This document shows positions 1-7,955 of a stretch of 53,350 nucleotides of DNA, piece after piece. A model generated the notes under the pieces. The model was not told where the DNA came from. It did not search any database and was given only the letters and a program-made list of their open reading frames with translations. Each line of letters starts with the position of its first letter. Within the stretch, counting starts at the first letter, position 1. The stretch is from Acidobacteriota bacterium. GTDB taxonomy: Bacteria; Acidobacteriota; UBA6911; RPQK01; JAJDTT01. Location of the stretch: assembly GCA_028874215.1 (NCBI GenBank), contig JAPPLF010000069.1:1-53350 (forward strand), read 5' to 3'. The position numbers and the translations under genes are program-made.

Positions 1-118
1 AAAAGTCGTCACGGCATTCGACCGTCCCTGCATCCCGGCGGACTGCGTTGCGATTAGGGCACATACTCCCGGTATGCACCCGAATCGCGCCTTGTCCGGC
101 GGGCGCAGGAACGGTCTC

Positions 119-147
119 GGTGCTCGCGGGACTTTCACCACGGACTG
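119..147 (+). repeat. 29-bp dispersed repeat, copy A
   Basis: This 29-base stretch matches positions 15788-15816 read on the opposite strand with four mismatches. It abuts the thiL stop codon exactly: read on the minus strand it begins with the first base after TAG. The second copy begins with the first base after the ligA stop. The rest of the window edge (1-118) shows no supportable gene. Confidence 0.7.
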
Positions 148-1137
148 CTAGGCGAAGTGGTCGAAGCCATTGGACGAATCCTCCTCGGCGCCTCCGTCCG
201 CGTCCGGTTGGCGCAGGGTTCCGATTCGCCGCCACCCGGGAAGGTGCGGCGGATACACGGTTCGCAGGCGTTCCAACCGCTCGCCGGAAATCGCGGCCAG
301 GAGAGCATAGTCCTCCCCTCCGGTCAGAGCGGCCTCCTTGGAGATGTGGGCGGTCAACCCGGGTTCAAGCGGGATCCGGGAACCAGCCTCGAAGCACAGG
401 CCGCTGTCCCCGGACAGGCGTTGGAGGTCGATGCGCAATCCGTCGCTCACGTCGATCATGGCGCTGGCAAAACCGTGGCGGCGAAGCCAGTCTCCTGCCT
501 GGATCTGCGGGGTGGGAAGAAAATGGGCTTTCAGACAGCGCCACCGGAAGGAATCGCCCGCCCAGGCGGCCAGGTCCTCCTCCGTCCGTATGGCTGCCAG
601 TTCGGTGGGATCCTCGCGCTTCAGGAGATTCAATCCGGCCGCGGAGAGGCCCACGTCCCCCACCAGAACGACGGCGTCGCCCTCGTTGGCCGTGGAACGG
701 TACACGGGATCTCCCGTTTCCAGGTGGCCCCAGATGGTGACGCCGGCGTGGACGCAGGATCCCCGGGAAAGGTCTCCTCCCACGAGGGGCGCCTTCCATC
801 GCCGCGCCTCCTCTAGAAATCCCTCCATATACGAGCGAAAGAAGCCGCCGGTCAGGTCGGGAGGAAGCGTCAGGGTGAGGAGACAGGCGGACGGCATGGC
901 GCCCATGGCGGCCAGATCGCTCAGATTGACCAGCAGTGACTTCCGGCCCAGGAAGTAGGGATGCATCCATCGCCGCCGGAAGTGGACGCCTTCCACCAGG
1001 ACGTCGGTGCTCACCACCAGCCGGGACTGCAGCCCGGGATCGAAAACGGCGCAGTCGTCTCCCACCCCTTTGAGGACAAAGGGAGGCTGCTCCTGTTTCT
1101 GATTCCGAATCCAACGGATCAACTCAGATTCGGTCAT
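148..1137 (-). CDS. thiL: Thiamine-monophosphate kinase ThiL
   Basis: Phosphorylates thiamine monophosphate to thiamine diphosphate in the cytoplasm, the last step of TPP synthesis. The 329 residues match the usual family length. Visible AIR-synthase/ThiL motifs are GDD at 26-28, the STDVLVEGVHF stretch at 43-53, NLSDLAAMGA at 71-80, GGDLSRG near 120-126, DVSDGL at 229-234 and GGEDY at 273-277, which carry the Mg-ATP and substrate ligands. It is transcribed alone and divergently from the nucleosidase gene. No thi synthesis genes lie nearby. Confidence 0.95.
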   Translation of the reverse strand: MTESELIRWIRNQKQEQPPFVLKGVGDDCAVFDPGLQSRLVVSTDVLVEGVHFRRRWMHPYFLGRKSLLVNLSDLAAMGAMPSACLLTLTLPPDLTGGFFRSYMEGFLEEARRWKAPLVGGDLSRGSCVHAGVTIWGHLETGDPVYRSTANEGDAVVLVGDVGLSAAGLNLLKREDPTELAAIRTEEDLAAWAGDSFRWRCLKAHFLPTPQIQAGDWLRRHGFASAMIDVSDGLRIDLQRLSGDSGLCFEAGSRIPLEPGLTAHISKEAALTGGEDYALLAAISGERLERLRTVYPPHLPGWRRIGTLRQPDADGGAEEDSSNGFDHFA

Positions 1138-1174
1138 GGCATGATCTCCGGACGTCTGCGATCCTGGCGTTGCG

Positions 1175-1180
1175 ATTATA
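1175..1180 (-). promoter_or_regulatory. Possible -10 element for thiL
   Basis: A perfect TATAAT on the minus strand lies 38 bases upstream of the thiL start, in the divergent 101-base gap before the nucleosidase gene. No convincing -35 box is seen, so this is a weak call. Confidence 0.3.
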
Positions 1181-1238
1181 TTAGGAACGCCGCCGCGATT
1201 CCCCGGATGACCGGGCCGATGGAGGGAACGATAAGGAC

Positions 1239-1829
1239 ATGAGAGTTTGCGTCGTTGCCTGTGCCATGAAGAAGGAGTCGAAGATCCTCCGGGAGCGGCT
1301 GGAGACCAGGTGCACTCACTTGGTGACCGGCCTGGGAATGAACAGAACGCGAACTGCTCTTGAGTCCTATCTCCGCACTCGGAGCCCCTCGATCCTGGTC
1401 TTTACCGGCACCGCCGGGCAACTGGATCCCCGGTTGAAGATGGGCGACGTCGTTTTCCCGAGGCGCTGGTGTCTGCAGACTGGAGAATGCTTCGAATCGG
1501 ATCCGGCATTGGTGGCCTTCCTCAGGAAGCACGGGGTGCGAATCTCCGGTACCGGCGTCACGGTCCGAATTCCGGTCATCAAGAAGCAGGATCGTGAGCG
1601 GTTGCACCGGAGCCGGGGGGCTTCCATCTGCGACATGGAGAGTGCCGCCGTGCTGGAGGTGGCCCGGAGCCATGGAGTGCCCGCCGTGGCTCCCAAAGTC
1701 GTTTCCGACACGGCGGAGACGGGAATCCTGGGATTCCGCAGGGAATTCGAGGCCAACGTGACCCGGCTGAGCCGGTATCTGGACGGCCTCCTGCGGATCG
1801 TCGCCGAATTCAATCCGGGCGCCGGCTGA
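1239..1829 (+). CDS. Nucleoside phosphorylase-type nucleosidase (HpnG/MTA-SAH nucleosidase superfamily)
   Basis: A 196-residue member of the PNP/UDP phosphorylase superfamily, shorter than bacterial MTA/SAH nucleosidase (about 230). Motifs seen are TGTAG at 56-60, DMESAA at 132-137 (the Glu that holds ribose hydroxyls in this fold) and SDTAE at 156-160 with the usual catalytic Asp. Size and motif spacing resemble the hopanoid-associated phosphorylase HpnG, which releases adenine from adenosylhopane, but no other hpn genes are in the window, so the substrate is open. Its last 20 bases overlap the convergent tlyA gene. Confidence 0.75.
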   Translation: MRVCVVACAMKKESKILRERLETRCTHLVTGLGMNRTRTALESYLRTRSPSILVFTGTAGQLDPRLKMGDVVFPRRWCLQTGECFESDPALVAFLRKHGVRISGTGVTVRIPVIKKQDRERLHRSRGASICDMESAAVLEVARSHGVPAVAPKVVSDTAETGILGFRREFEANVTRLSRYLDGLLRIVAEFNPGAG

Positions 1830-2547
1830 GATGGAAGAAGGTCTCCCGATTCCCCTTCCGCCCGTGGACCGGCGAGTGAAACTCCGCCTGCAGTTGGAAT
1901 TCGGAGGAAGAGACGAACTCTTTGAAGCGGTTCAGGATCTCCCGCCGTTTCTCCGGATTCCGGATCACCCCTCCCGCCTCGACTTCGCCCTGGAAGGCTT
2001 CGAACTGGGGTTTGACCAGTAGCAGGAGCTCCAGTTCGGGGAACAGTTCCAAGCGGGGGAGAATGAGGCGGAGTGAGATGAAGGACAGGTCTGCGGTGGC
2101 CAGTTCCGGCGGCCGGGGCAGGTGGCCGGGGGACAGGAGTCGAGCATTGATTCCTTCCAGGACCAACACCCGGGGGTCCTGCCTCAATTTCCAGTCGAGT
2201 TGACCCTTGCCCACGTCCAGGGCGAACACCTCCCGGGCTCCGTGCTGGAGCAGGCAGTCGGTAAAACCCCCGGTTGACGCTCCCAGGTCCAGGCAGACCC
2301 GGTTTCGAACCTGGATCCGGAGCGCGGCCAGAGCGGCCTCCAACTTGAAACCGCCCCGGGACACGTAACGGGGCGGTTCATTTCGTAGCCGTATCCGTTC
2401 TCCTGCCGCCACGAGCGTTCCCGGTTTGTCCAGGCGTTGCCCACCCAGGAAAACCCGGCCGCTCAGGACCAGGGCGCCGGCGGTTCTGACATCGGCCGCC
2501 ATCCTTTCGGACACGAGCAGTTCGTCGAGGCGGATCTTTTTCGTCAT
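1810..2547 (-). CDS. tlyA: TlyA-family rRNA 2'-O-methyltransferase
   Basis: S4-type RNA-binding domain (about residues 5-60) followed by an FtsJ-like SAM methyltransferase domain. YVSRGG at 61-66 links the domains, DLGASTGGFTD at 87-97 is the SAM-binding glycine loop, and DLSFISL at 153-159 and a VKPQFE stretch complete the TlyA signature. I chose the start that gives 245 residues: the reading frame is open for 71 more codons upstream, but that part has no S4 similarity and runs into ispA. It is the last gene of the xseA-xseB-ispA-tlyA operon. The family 2'-O-methylates ribosomal RNA. Confidence 0.9.
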   Translation of the reverse strand: MTKKIRLDELLVSERMAADVRTAGALVLSGRVFLGGQRLDKPGTLVAAGERIRLRNEPPRYVSRGGFKLEAALAALRIQVRNRVCLDLGASTGGFTDCLLQHGAREVFALDVGKGQLDWKLRQDPRVLVLEGINARLLSPGHLPRPPELATADLSFISLRLILPRLELFPELELLLLVKPQFEAFQGEVEAGGVIRNPEKRREILNRFKEFVSSSEFQLQAEFHSPVHGRKGNRETFFHLSRRPD

Positions 2548-2593
2548 GCGTTTGGAGGTCCGGCTGGAAACGTGGAGCTGTCCCGTTTCGCCG

Positions 2594-3520
2594 TCAATAG
2601 CGCCGGCTGGAGATGAAGGCCGCGATTCCCATGAGCATCCGGGCCCTGGAGCCCAGGAAGGAGACTTCGCGCGTCGCGTGCCGCACCAGCCGGTCCGCAA
2701 TCTCATGGCTCCTGCGGACCCCCAGCAGGGCGGGATAGGTGGCCTTCTCCAACAGGGCATCCTTCTGCGAACCCTTGCCCAATTCGCTTTGGGAGCCTTC
2801 CACGTCCAGGAGATCGTCCACGATCTGGAAACAGAGGCCGACCTGCCGGGCGTAGGCGCTCAACCTTTGACGGGCGCTTCCGGGGGCCATGCAGAGGAGG
2901 GCGGCGGTCGAGACGGAGGCCTCGATCAGGGCTCCCGTCTTGCAGGAGTGAATGTACCGGACCTCCTTTTCGGTATAGGCCTTGCCCTGTGAGAGCAAAT
3001 CCATGACCTGGCCGCCGATGAGGCCGTTGGAGGTGCCGATGGCGCGGCACAGGTGAGTGATGACCTGGAGCTTTACGGAATCCGGAACCGCTTTTCCCGG
3101 CATCTCCGCCAGGAGCTGGAAGGCCAGGGTCATCAGGCCGTTCCCGGCCAGAATTGCGATGCCCTCCCCGAATTTCCTGTGGGACGTCGGCAACCCCCGC
3201 CGGTAGTCGTCGTCGTCCATGGCGGGAAGGTCGTCGTGAATCAGGGAGTAGGTGTGGATCAGCTCCAGGGCGCAGGCCAGTTGCAACGAGGTCTCTTCGT
3301 CCCCGTCCAGGGCTTCCGCCGTCGCCAGGGCGAGCGCGGGTCGAACCCGTTTGCCCCCGGCGAAGAGGCTGTAGCGCATGGCCTCGTGGACGATCCCGGG
3401 ATAGGTGTCCGCAGGCGGCATCACGCTCTCCAACCTGGCGTCGACCCGCCGCTGCTGGAGACGGAGATAACTCCTCACCTCCGCCGAGTCCGCATGGGCC
3501 GCCGCCGGGGGTTTCATCAC
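2594..3520 (-). CDS. ispA: Polyprenyl synthetase (farnesyl/geranyl diphosphate synthase)
   Basis: Condenses isopentenyl diphosphate with allylic diphosphates to give C15 (or C20) prenyl chains. 308 residues, normal for IspA. It has GGKRVRP at 55-61, the first Asp-rich motif in the bacterial FPP form (HDDLPAMDDDDYRRG, 95-109) and the second Asp-rich motif DDLLD at 235-239. Its start overlaps the xseB stop by 4 bases, so the two are translationally coupled. In many bacteria dxs lies between ispA and tlyA; here only 46 bases separate them. Confidence 0.93.
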   Translation of the reverse strand: MMKPPAAAHADSAEVRSYLRLQQRRVDARLESVMPPADTYPGIVHEAMRYSLFAGGKRVRPALALATAEALDGDEETSLQLACALELIHTYSLIHDDLPAMDDDDYRRGLPTSHRKFGEGIAILAGNGLMTLAFQLLAEMPGKAVPDSVKLQVITHLCRAIGTSNGLIGGQVMDLLSQGKAYTEKEVRYIHSCKTGALIEASVSTAALLCMAPGSARQRLSAYARQVGLCFQIVDDLLDVEGSQSELGKGSQKDALLEKATYPALLGVRRSHEIADRLVRHATREVSFLGSRARMLMGIAAFISSRRY

Positions 3521-3756
3521 TCCTCTTCCTGCCCGGAGAGTTGGAAGGGACCCGATTCCAGCTCCCCCTCCTCGTTCCTGGTCAGGATTTCCACTTTGCG
3601 CTCCGCCTCCTTCAAGACACGCGCGCAGTAACGGGATACCCGGACCCCCTCCTCAAAGAGCTTCAGAGCCTCTTCCAAAGAGAGGTCTCCCTTCTCCAAG
3701 TCTCCGACGATCTTCTCCAAGCGGGACAACGCCCCTTCAAATTCCCTATATTTCAC
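3517..3756 (-). CDS. xseB: Exodeoxyribonuclease VII small subunit
   Basis: 79 residues, the usual XseB length. The sequence pattern FEGALSRLEKIVGDLEKGDL, followed by a SLEEALKLFEEGV segment, is the classic helical hairpin of the family. Several XseB chains pack on one XseA to form exonuclease VII, which degrades single-stranded DNA from both ends. It overlaps xseA by 11 bases upstream and ispA by 4 bases downstream, within one operon. Confidence 0.93.
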   Translation of the reverse strand: MKYREFEGALSRLEKIVGDLEKGDLSLEEALKLFEEGVRVSRYCARVLKEAERKVEILTRNEEGELESGPFQLSGQEEE

Positions 3757-5050
3757 CTTCGTCCTCGCGTCTGGCCATGAAGCTGCCGCGTCCGGTCCGG
3801 ACCCTGACCAGTTCGCCGTGCAGAACCTGAGCGGCGTCCCGGACCACCTGTCCGGTGCCGGTCGTGATTATAGCGTAGCCCCGTTCCAGGACCGCCAACG
3901 GCGAGTAGGCGTGAAGGCGTCCCGCGGTTTCTCCCAGACCCTGCTTCAACTCCTTCAGGTACAGGTCCATCCGATGTTCGAGGGCGGTGCTCGATTGCTC
4001 CACCCGGACACCGATGGGCGCCAGGAACGCGGGGAGCGCCTTCCGGAATCTCCCCTGGAGCTCGTCCAGGCGTTGCAGGAAAAACTTGAGACGAGTCTCC
4101 GCGTCCACGAACCCGCGGCTGGCGGTGAGAATGCGCAGCCGTTCCTGTTTCTTGTGGAGAATCAGCGACATGGCCTGCACGGCCCGCTTTTCCAGATGTC
4201 CCGTTCTTTGAGCGAGTTCCTCCCGGGCCGCGGAGACGGTTTCGGCCGCGGCCGACGGGGTCGCCGCTCTCACGTCGGCGACGAAGTCGGCGATGGTGAA
4301 GTCGGTCTCGTGACCGACAGCCGAGATCACCGGGACACGAGATTCGAAAATGGTTCTGGCCAGAGCCTCGTCGTTGAACGCCCAGAGGTCTTCCACCGAG
4401 CCGCCGCCGCGCGCGATGATGATGGCGTCCACGTCTCCCCGCCGGGCCAGCTCCCGGATGCCTTCGGCGATTTGCGGGGGAGCCGTGGGTCCCTGGACCG
4501 TGGCCGGGTAGATCAGGACGCCGACCCGGTCGTTCCGCTCCTGCAGGACCCGGAGGATGTCCCGTACCGCCGCGCCGCTGGGGGAAGTCACCACCCCGAC
4601 CTTGGCGGGAAACAACGGAAGCTTCAGCTTGCGGGCGGGGTCGAACAGACCCTCCTTGGCGAGCCGTTCCTTGAGTTGCTCGAAGGCGACCTGGAGCGCG
4701 CCGCGGCCCAAAGGCTCCAGGTGACTTACCATCAGTTGGACCTGCCCCCTGGGGGCATAGACCGAGATCGAGCCCCGGGCCAGAAGCTCCATGCCGTCCT
4801 CGGGTCGAAACTTCAGGTAGCGGCGCCGCATCCGGAAACAGACGGCGGGGATTTGCGCATCCGGGTCCTTGAGGGTGAAGTAGAGGTGGCCGGACGGGGG
4901 AATTCGCAGGTTGGAGACCTCACCCTGGACCCAGACGTCCCGAAACCCGGTCTCCAATCGGGACTTGATCTTGTAGACGATCTGCGAAACGGACAGGATC
5001 CGGCGATCTTCCGACTCTGCGAACTGAGCCATCATGTCGAGTTGCTTCAT
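3746..5050 (-). CDS. xseA: Exodeoxyribonuclease VII large subunit
   Basis: 434 residues. An N-terminal OB fold (about 20-115, with WVQGEVSN near 40-47) is followed by the catalytic domain with RGGGSVEDLWAFN at 214-226 and GHETD at 246-250, then a long coiled-coil region and a short C-terminal tail containing ERGYAI. These are all XseA hallmarks. The start used is the first Met; an internal Met at residue 6 or 7 is equally possible. First gene of the leftward xseA-xseB-ispA-tlyA operon. Confidence 0.95.
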   Translation of the reverse strand: MKQLDMMAQFAESEDRRILSVSQIVYKIKSRLETGFRDVWVQGEVSNLRIPPSGHLYFTLKDPDAQIPAVCFRMRRRYLKFRPEDGMELLARGSISVYAPRGQVQLMVSHLEPLGRGALQVAFEQLKERLAKEGLFDPARKLKLPLFPAKVGVVTSPSGAAVRDILRVLQERNDRVGVLIYPATVQGPTAPPQIAEGIRELARRGDVDAIIIARGGGSVEDLWAFNDEALARTIFESRVPVISAVGHETDFTIADFVADVRAATPSAAAETVSAAREELAQRTGHLEKRAVQAMSLILHKKQERLRILTASRGFVDAETRLKFFLQRLDELQGRFRKALPAFLAPIGVRVEQSSTALEHRMDLYLKELKQGLGETAGRLHAYSPLAVLERGYAIITTGTGQVVRDAAQVLHGELVRVRTGRGSFMARREDEGEI

Positions 5051-5160
5051 CCGAATCCGGGGAGGTTCCCGCTGGCGCGACTACCTTAGCACCCCGCAGG
5101 CTTCTTCGTGGGAGGGGGGAAGTGTAGAGGGGGGCTGCCGTCCCCTGTAATCCCCTTGGC

Positions 5161-5232
5161 GGCGGCAAGAAAGCCGCCGCTCCTTCGGCGGCAGGATGCC
5201 GCCGCTCCCGGCGACAGGAATGCCGCCGCTCC
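5161..5232. repeat. Three short palindromes in tandem
   Basis: Three hairpin-forming units follow one another in the xseA-accD gap: about 5161-5178, 5186-5204 (arms CGGCGGCA and TGCCGCCG) and 5210-5227 (imperfect arms). Each is followed by CGCTCC or GCTCC. The same unit type recurs near 12914, 27345, 34762 and 52251. The last unit sits just 15-20 bases before the accD start codon, so it could affect accD translation or mark an upstream terminator. Confidence 0.7.
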
Positions 5233-5246
5233 GCTATGATGGCGCC

Positions 5247-6107
5247 ATGGCCTGGTTCAAGCGGGAAAAGCGGCCTTTTCGGGCGCTGCCGGAAGAAGAC
5301 CGCCGCGTTCGCACCGAGGGGGTCTTCACCAAGTGTCCCGATTGCGGCAGCATCATCTGGAAAAAAGAGTTGGCGGAGAACTTCCTGGTCTGCCCCCGCT
5401 GCAGCCACCATTTCAAGATCGGCGCCCGGAAGCGCCTGGAACTGCTCCTGGACGATGCCGAATATGAAGAATTCGCTGCCGGGATTCGTTCCTCCGACCC
5501 GCTCGAATTCGAGGACAGGAAGAACTACCGCGACCGGATCGAGGCGTCCCGCCGCTCGACCGGCCTCAACGAGGCGGTCATCTGCGCGGAGGGCTCCCTG
5601 CATGGCCATCGGGTCGTGTGCGCCGCCATGGAATACAGCTTCATCGGCGGATCCATGGGATCGGTCGTCGGTGAGAAGATCACCTTGGCGGTGGAGCGCT
5701 CCCTGGAGCGGAAAATCCCACTGATCATCGTTTCCGCCAGCGGCGGCGCACGCATGATGGAAGGGGTGCTCTCGCTGATGCAGATGGCCAAGATCAGTTC
5801 CGCCCTCTCCCTCTTGGACCGGGAGGGCCTTCCCTACATCTCGCTCCTGACGGATCCCACGACCGGGGGCGTCACCGCGAGTTTCGCCATGCTGGGAGAC
5901 CTGAATCTGGCTGAGCCCAAGGCTCTCATTGGATTCGCCGGCCCCAGGGTCATCGAGCAGACCATCCGGCAGCGGCTGCCCGAGGGTTTCCAAAGGAGCG
6001 AATTCCTCCTGGAGCATGGCATGCTGGATGCGGTGGTCCGAAGGAAGGACCTGAGAGCGTTCATCGGAGACTGGCTCGTCTTCATGAACGATGCCCCGAG
6101 CCGGTGA
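5247..6107 (+). CDS. accD: Acetyl-CoA carboxylase carboxyltransferase subunit beta
   Basis: Transfers CO2 from carboxybiotin to acetyl-CoA, together with AccA, to make malonyl-CoA. The N-terminal zinc ribbon is intact (Cys 30, 33, 49, 52 from the ATG chosen at 5247), followed by the crotonase-like carboxyltransferase domain with GGSMGSVVGEK and SGGARMMEG stretches. 286 residues. The start is the Met of MAWFKREKR, a typical AccD N-terminus; the upstream open frame only covers palindromic repeats. Its stop overlaps the folC GTG start by 4 bases. accA is not in the window. Confidence 0.95.
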   Translation: MAWFKREKRPFRALPEEDRRVRTEGVFTKCPDCGSIIWKKELAENFLVCPRCSHHFKIGARKRLELLLDDAEYEEFAAGIRSSDPLEFEDRKNYRDRIEASRRSTGLNEAVICAEGSLHGHRVVCAAMEYSFIGGSMGSVVGEKITLAVERSLERKIPLIIVSASGGARMMEGVLSLMQMAKISSALSLLDREGLPYISLLTDPTTGGVTASFAMLGDLNLAEPKALIGFAGPRVIEQTIRQRLPEGFQRSEFLLEHGMLDAVVRRKDLRAFIGDWLVFMNDAPSR

Positions 6108-7453
6108 CGACCGCCCGCCGGACGCACGTTCCGCTCACTGACGTCGACAAGATGGATTACAGCGAGTGCCTCGCCTATCTCCGGAGGCTGGGGGACGAGG
6201 TGCTCACCATGCGTCTCGGCCTGGAGCCCTTTCGAGGCCTGCTGGGACAGTTGGATCACCCTCATCGCAGATTTCCTTCGGTCGTGGTCGCCGGGACCAA
6301 CGGCAAGGGGTCCGTCACCCGGCTTCTGGGGTCCATCATGTCCTCTTGCGGCTTGAAGACCGCCGTCATCACTTCGCCCCATGTCATGCGGCTGGAGGAG
6401 CGGATCGTGGTGGACGGGAAACCGATCTCCCGGCAGGAATTCGCCGCCTGCTTCAGCCGGGTGGCGGAGACCATCCGGCGAGCGGAGCTGCGGTTCCACC
6501 CCACCTATTTCGAGACGGTGACCGCGACGGCATTCCGGTACTTCGCCCGCCGCCGGGTGGAACTGGCGATCCTGGAAGTGGGCATGGGCGGCCGGCTGGA
6601 CAGCACCAACGCGGTGGACCCCCGGCTTTCCGTCATCACTCCCGTCGGACTGGATCACCAGGCGCAGTTGGGGAACACGGTGGAGGAAATTGCCCTCGAG
6701 AAGGCGGGAGTGCTCCGGCCCGCGACGCCTGTCCTCCTTTCTCCCCAAAGGAAGGAAGTGAGACGGGTCTTGGGTGAGCGGGCGGCCCACGTGGGTGCCG
6801 TGGTTCACGATCTCGATCTGCCCGCACTGCGTCCCCTGGAGGAACGGCGGGGCCGGTATTCCTTCTCCTTCCGGGGGACGAACTACCGTTTGGGAATGCA
6901 CGGCAAGCATCAGATCGAGAATGCGGGCGTGGCGATCCAGGCATCGGAAATCCTGGAACGGCTGGGATTCGCTCGCAACGGGACCGGCGTTCGGGAGGGC
7001 GTCGAAAAAGCGCGTTCCCTGGGAGTGCTGCAGAAGATCGAGGGCCGTCCGGCGGTTTACCTGGACGGGGGACACAACCGGGACGCCGTCGCCAACCTGG
7101 CGGCGTTTCTCCAAGCCCACACCAGGCCGCCCCGATCACTGGTCTTCGGGATCATGCGGGACAAGGACATCGAGGTCGTGCTCGGGCTCCTGGCTCCGTT
7201 GTTCGAACGGATTGTCTTCACATCGTTCCAGTCGGCGAGGGCGGCAGCTCCTCAGCGGCTGAAGGAGGTCTGTCCCCGCGGCCGCGCAGTCCCGGATCCC
7301 GTACTTGCGCTGAGGCGGGTTCTGGAGGCGGGAGCGACGACGGTGGTGGCCGGATCCTTCTACCTGGTGGGCGAGATCCTGTCGGCGATCGAGGAGGGGT
7401 CGGTCAACTGGGATCGTCCAGCTTCAGTTCGAAGAGGAGATCACCCGTGGTGA
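6104..7453 (+). CDS. folC: Folylpolyglutamate synthase / dihydrofolate synthase
   Basis: Adds glutamate to (dihydro)folate using ATP. It has the Mur-ligase-type P-loop GTNGKGS at 64-70, EVGMGGRLDSTN at 158-169, MHGKHQIENA in the middle and LDGGHNRDA before the C-terminal domain. 449 residues from the GTG that overlaps the accD stop (GTGA). An in-frame ATG at 6152 (MDYSECLAYL) is a reasonable alternative start. accD-folC adjacency is common in bacteria. Its last 50 bases overlap the convergent biotin-carrier gene, an unusually long antiparallel overlap. Confidence 0.93.
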   Translation: MTTARRTHVPLTDVDKMDYSECLAYLRRLGDEVLTMRLGLEPFRGLLGQLDHPHRRFPSVVVAGTNGKGSVTRLLGSIMSSCGLKTAVITSPHVMRLEERIVVDGKPISRQEFAACFSRVAETIRRAELRFHPTYFETVTATAFRYFARRRVELAILEVGMGGRLDSTNAVDPRLSVITPVGLDHQAQLGNTVEEIALEKAGVLRPATPVLLSPQRKEVRRVLGERAAHVGAVVHDLDLPALRPLEERRGRYSFSFRGTNYRLGMHGKHQIENAGVAIQASEILERLGFARNGTGVREGVEKARSLGVLQKIEGRPAVYLDGGHNRDAVANLAAFLQAHTRPPRSLVFGIMRDKDIEVVLGLLAPLFERIVFTSFQSARAAAPQRLKEVCPRGRAVPDPVLALRRVLEAGATTVVAGSFYLVGEILSAIEEGSVNWDRPASVRRGDHPW

Positions 7454-7955
7454 CGCTCGTGCCTTCGCGGACGTGGCAAGCCTGAATCGTCCCGGCGCCC
7501 GGAGCGCCGATCTGGTTCTGCATCTTCATGGCCTCGATCACCACCAGCCCCTCGCCGGCCTCGACCCGGTCCTTCGGCTGGCGCAGGATCCGGATCACCT
7601 TGCCCGGCATCTTGGCCCTCAGCGTCGAATCGCCCGCCTGGCCGGTGGTGGAGCCGCGGCGCCGAAGCCGGTCCCTCGGATCCAGGGCCTCGACCCGGGC
7701 GGTCCGGCCCAGCCAGGAGATGAGGATCTCTCCTCCATCCCGCCACGAGGAGACTTCCTGAATCCGTCCGTCCAATTCAAGGAGCCAACCTGCCGCGGTT
7801 CGGCCCAGGAGCCGAGCCGTCAATGTTCGGGAGTATTCACCGGGTCCCCGAAGCCGGATCCTGAATTCAGGGACCCCTCCGGTCCCGGCCCGGTCGATTT
7901 CGGCCTGGAACGATTGTTCCTGATATTGAAGATCCAGCTTCACGTCCGAGACCAA
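7404..7955 (-). CDS. Biotin/lipoyl carrier protein of acyl-CoA carboxylase
   Basis: 183 residues. The C-terminal 75 residues form a biotinyl domain with EAMKMQN at 141-147, Lys144 being the biotinylation site. The N-terminal 100 residues resemble the BT/linker region found between biotin carboxylase and carrier domains in fused propionyl/methylcrotonyl-CoA carboxylase alpha chains, so this looks like an alpha chain split into two genes. It overlaps the upstream biotin carboxylase gene by 16 bases, and the carboxyltransferase gene lies just upstream of that. Confidence 0.88.
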   Translation of the reverse strand: MVSDVKLDLQYQEQSFQAEIDRAGTGGVPEFRIRLRGPGEYSRTLTARLLGRTAAGWLLELDGRIQEVSSWRDGGEILISWLGRTARVEALDPRDRLRRRGSTTGQAGDSTLRAKMPGKVIRILRQPKDRVEAGEGLVVIEAMKMQNQIGAPGAGTIQACHVREGTSVTTGDLLFELKLDDPS

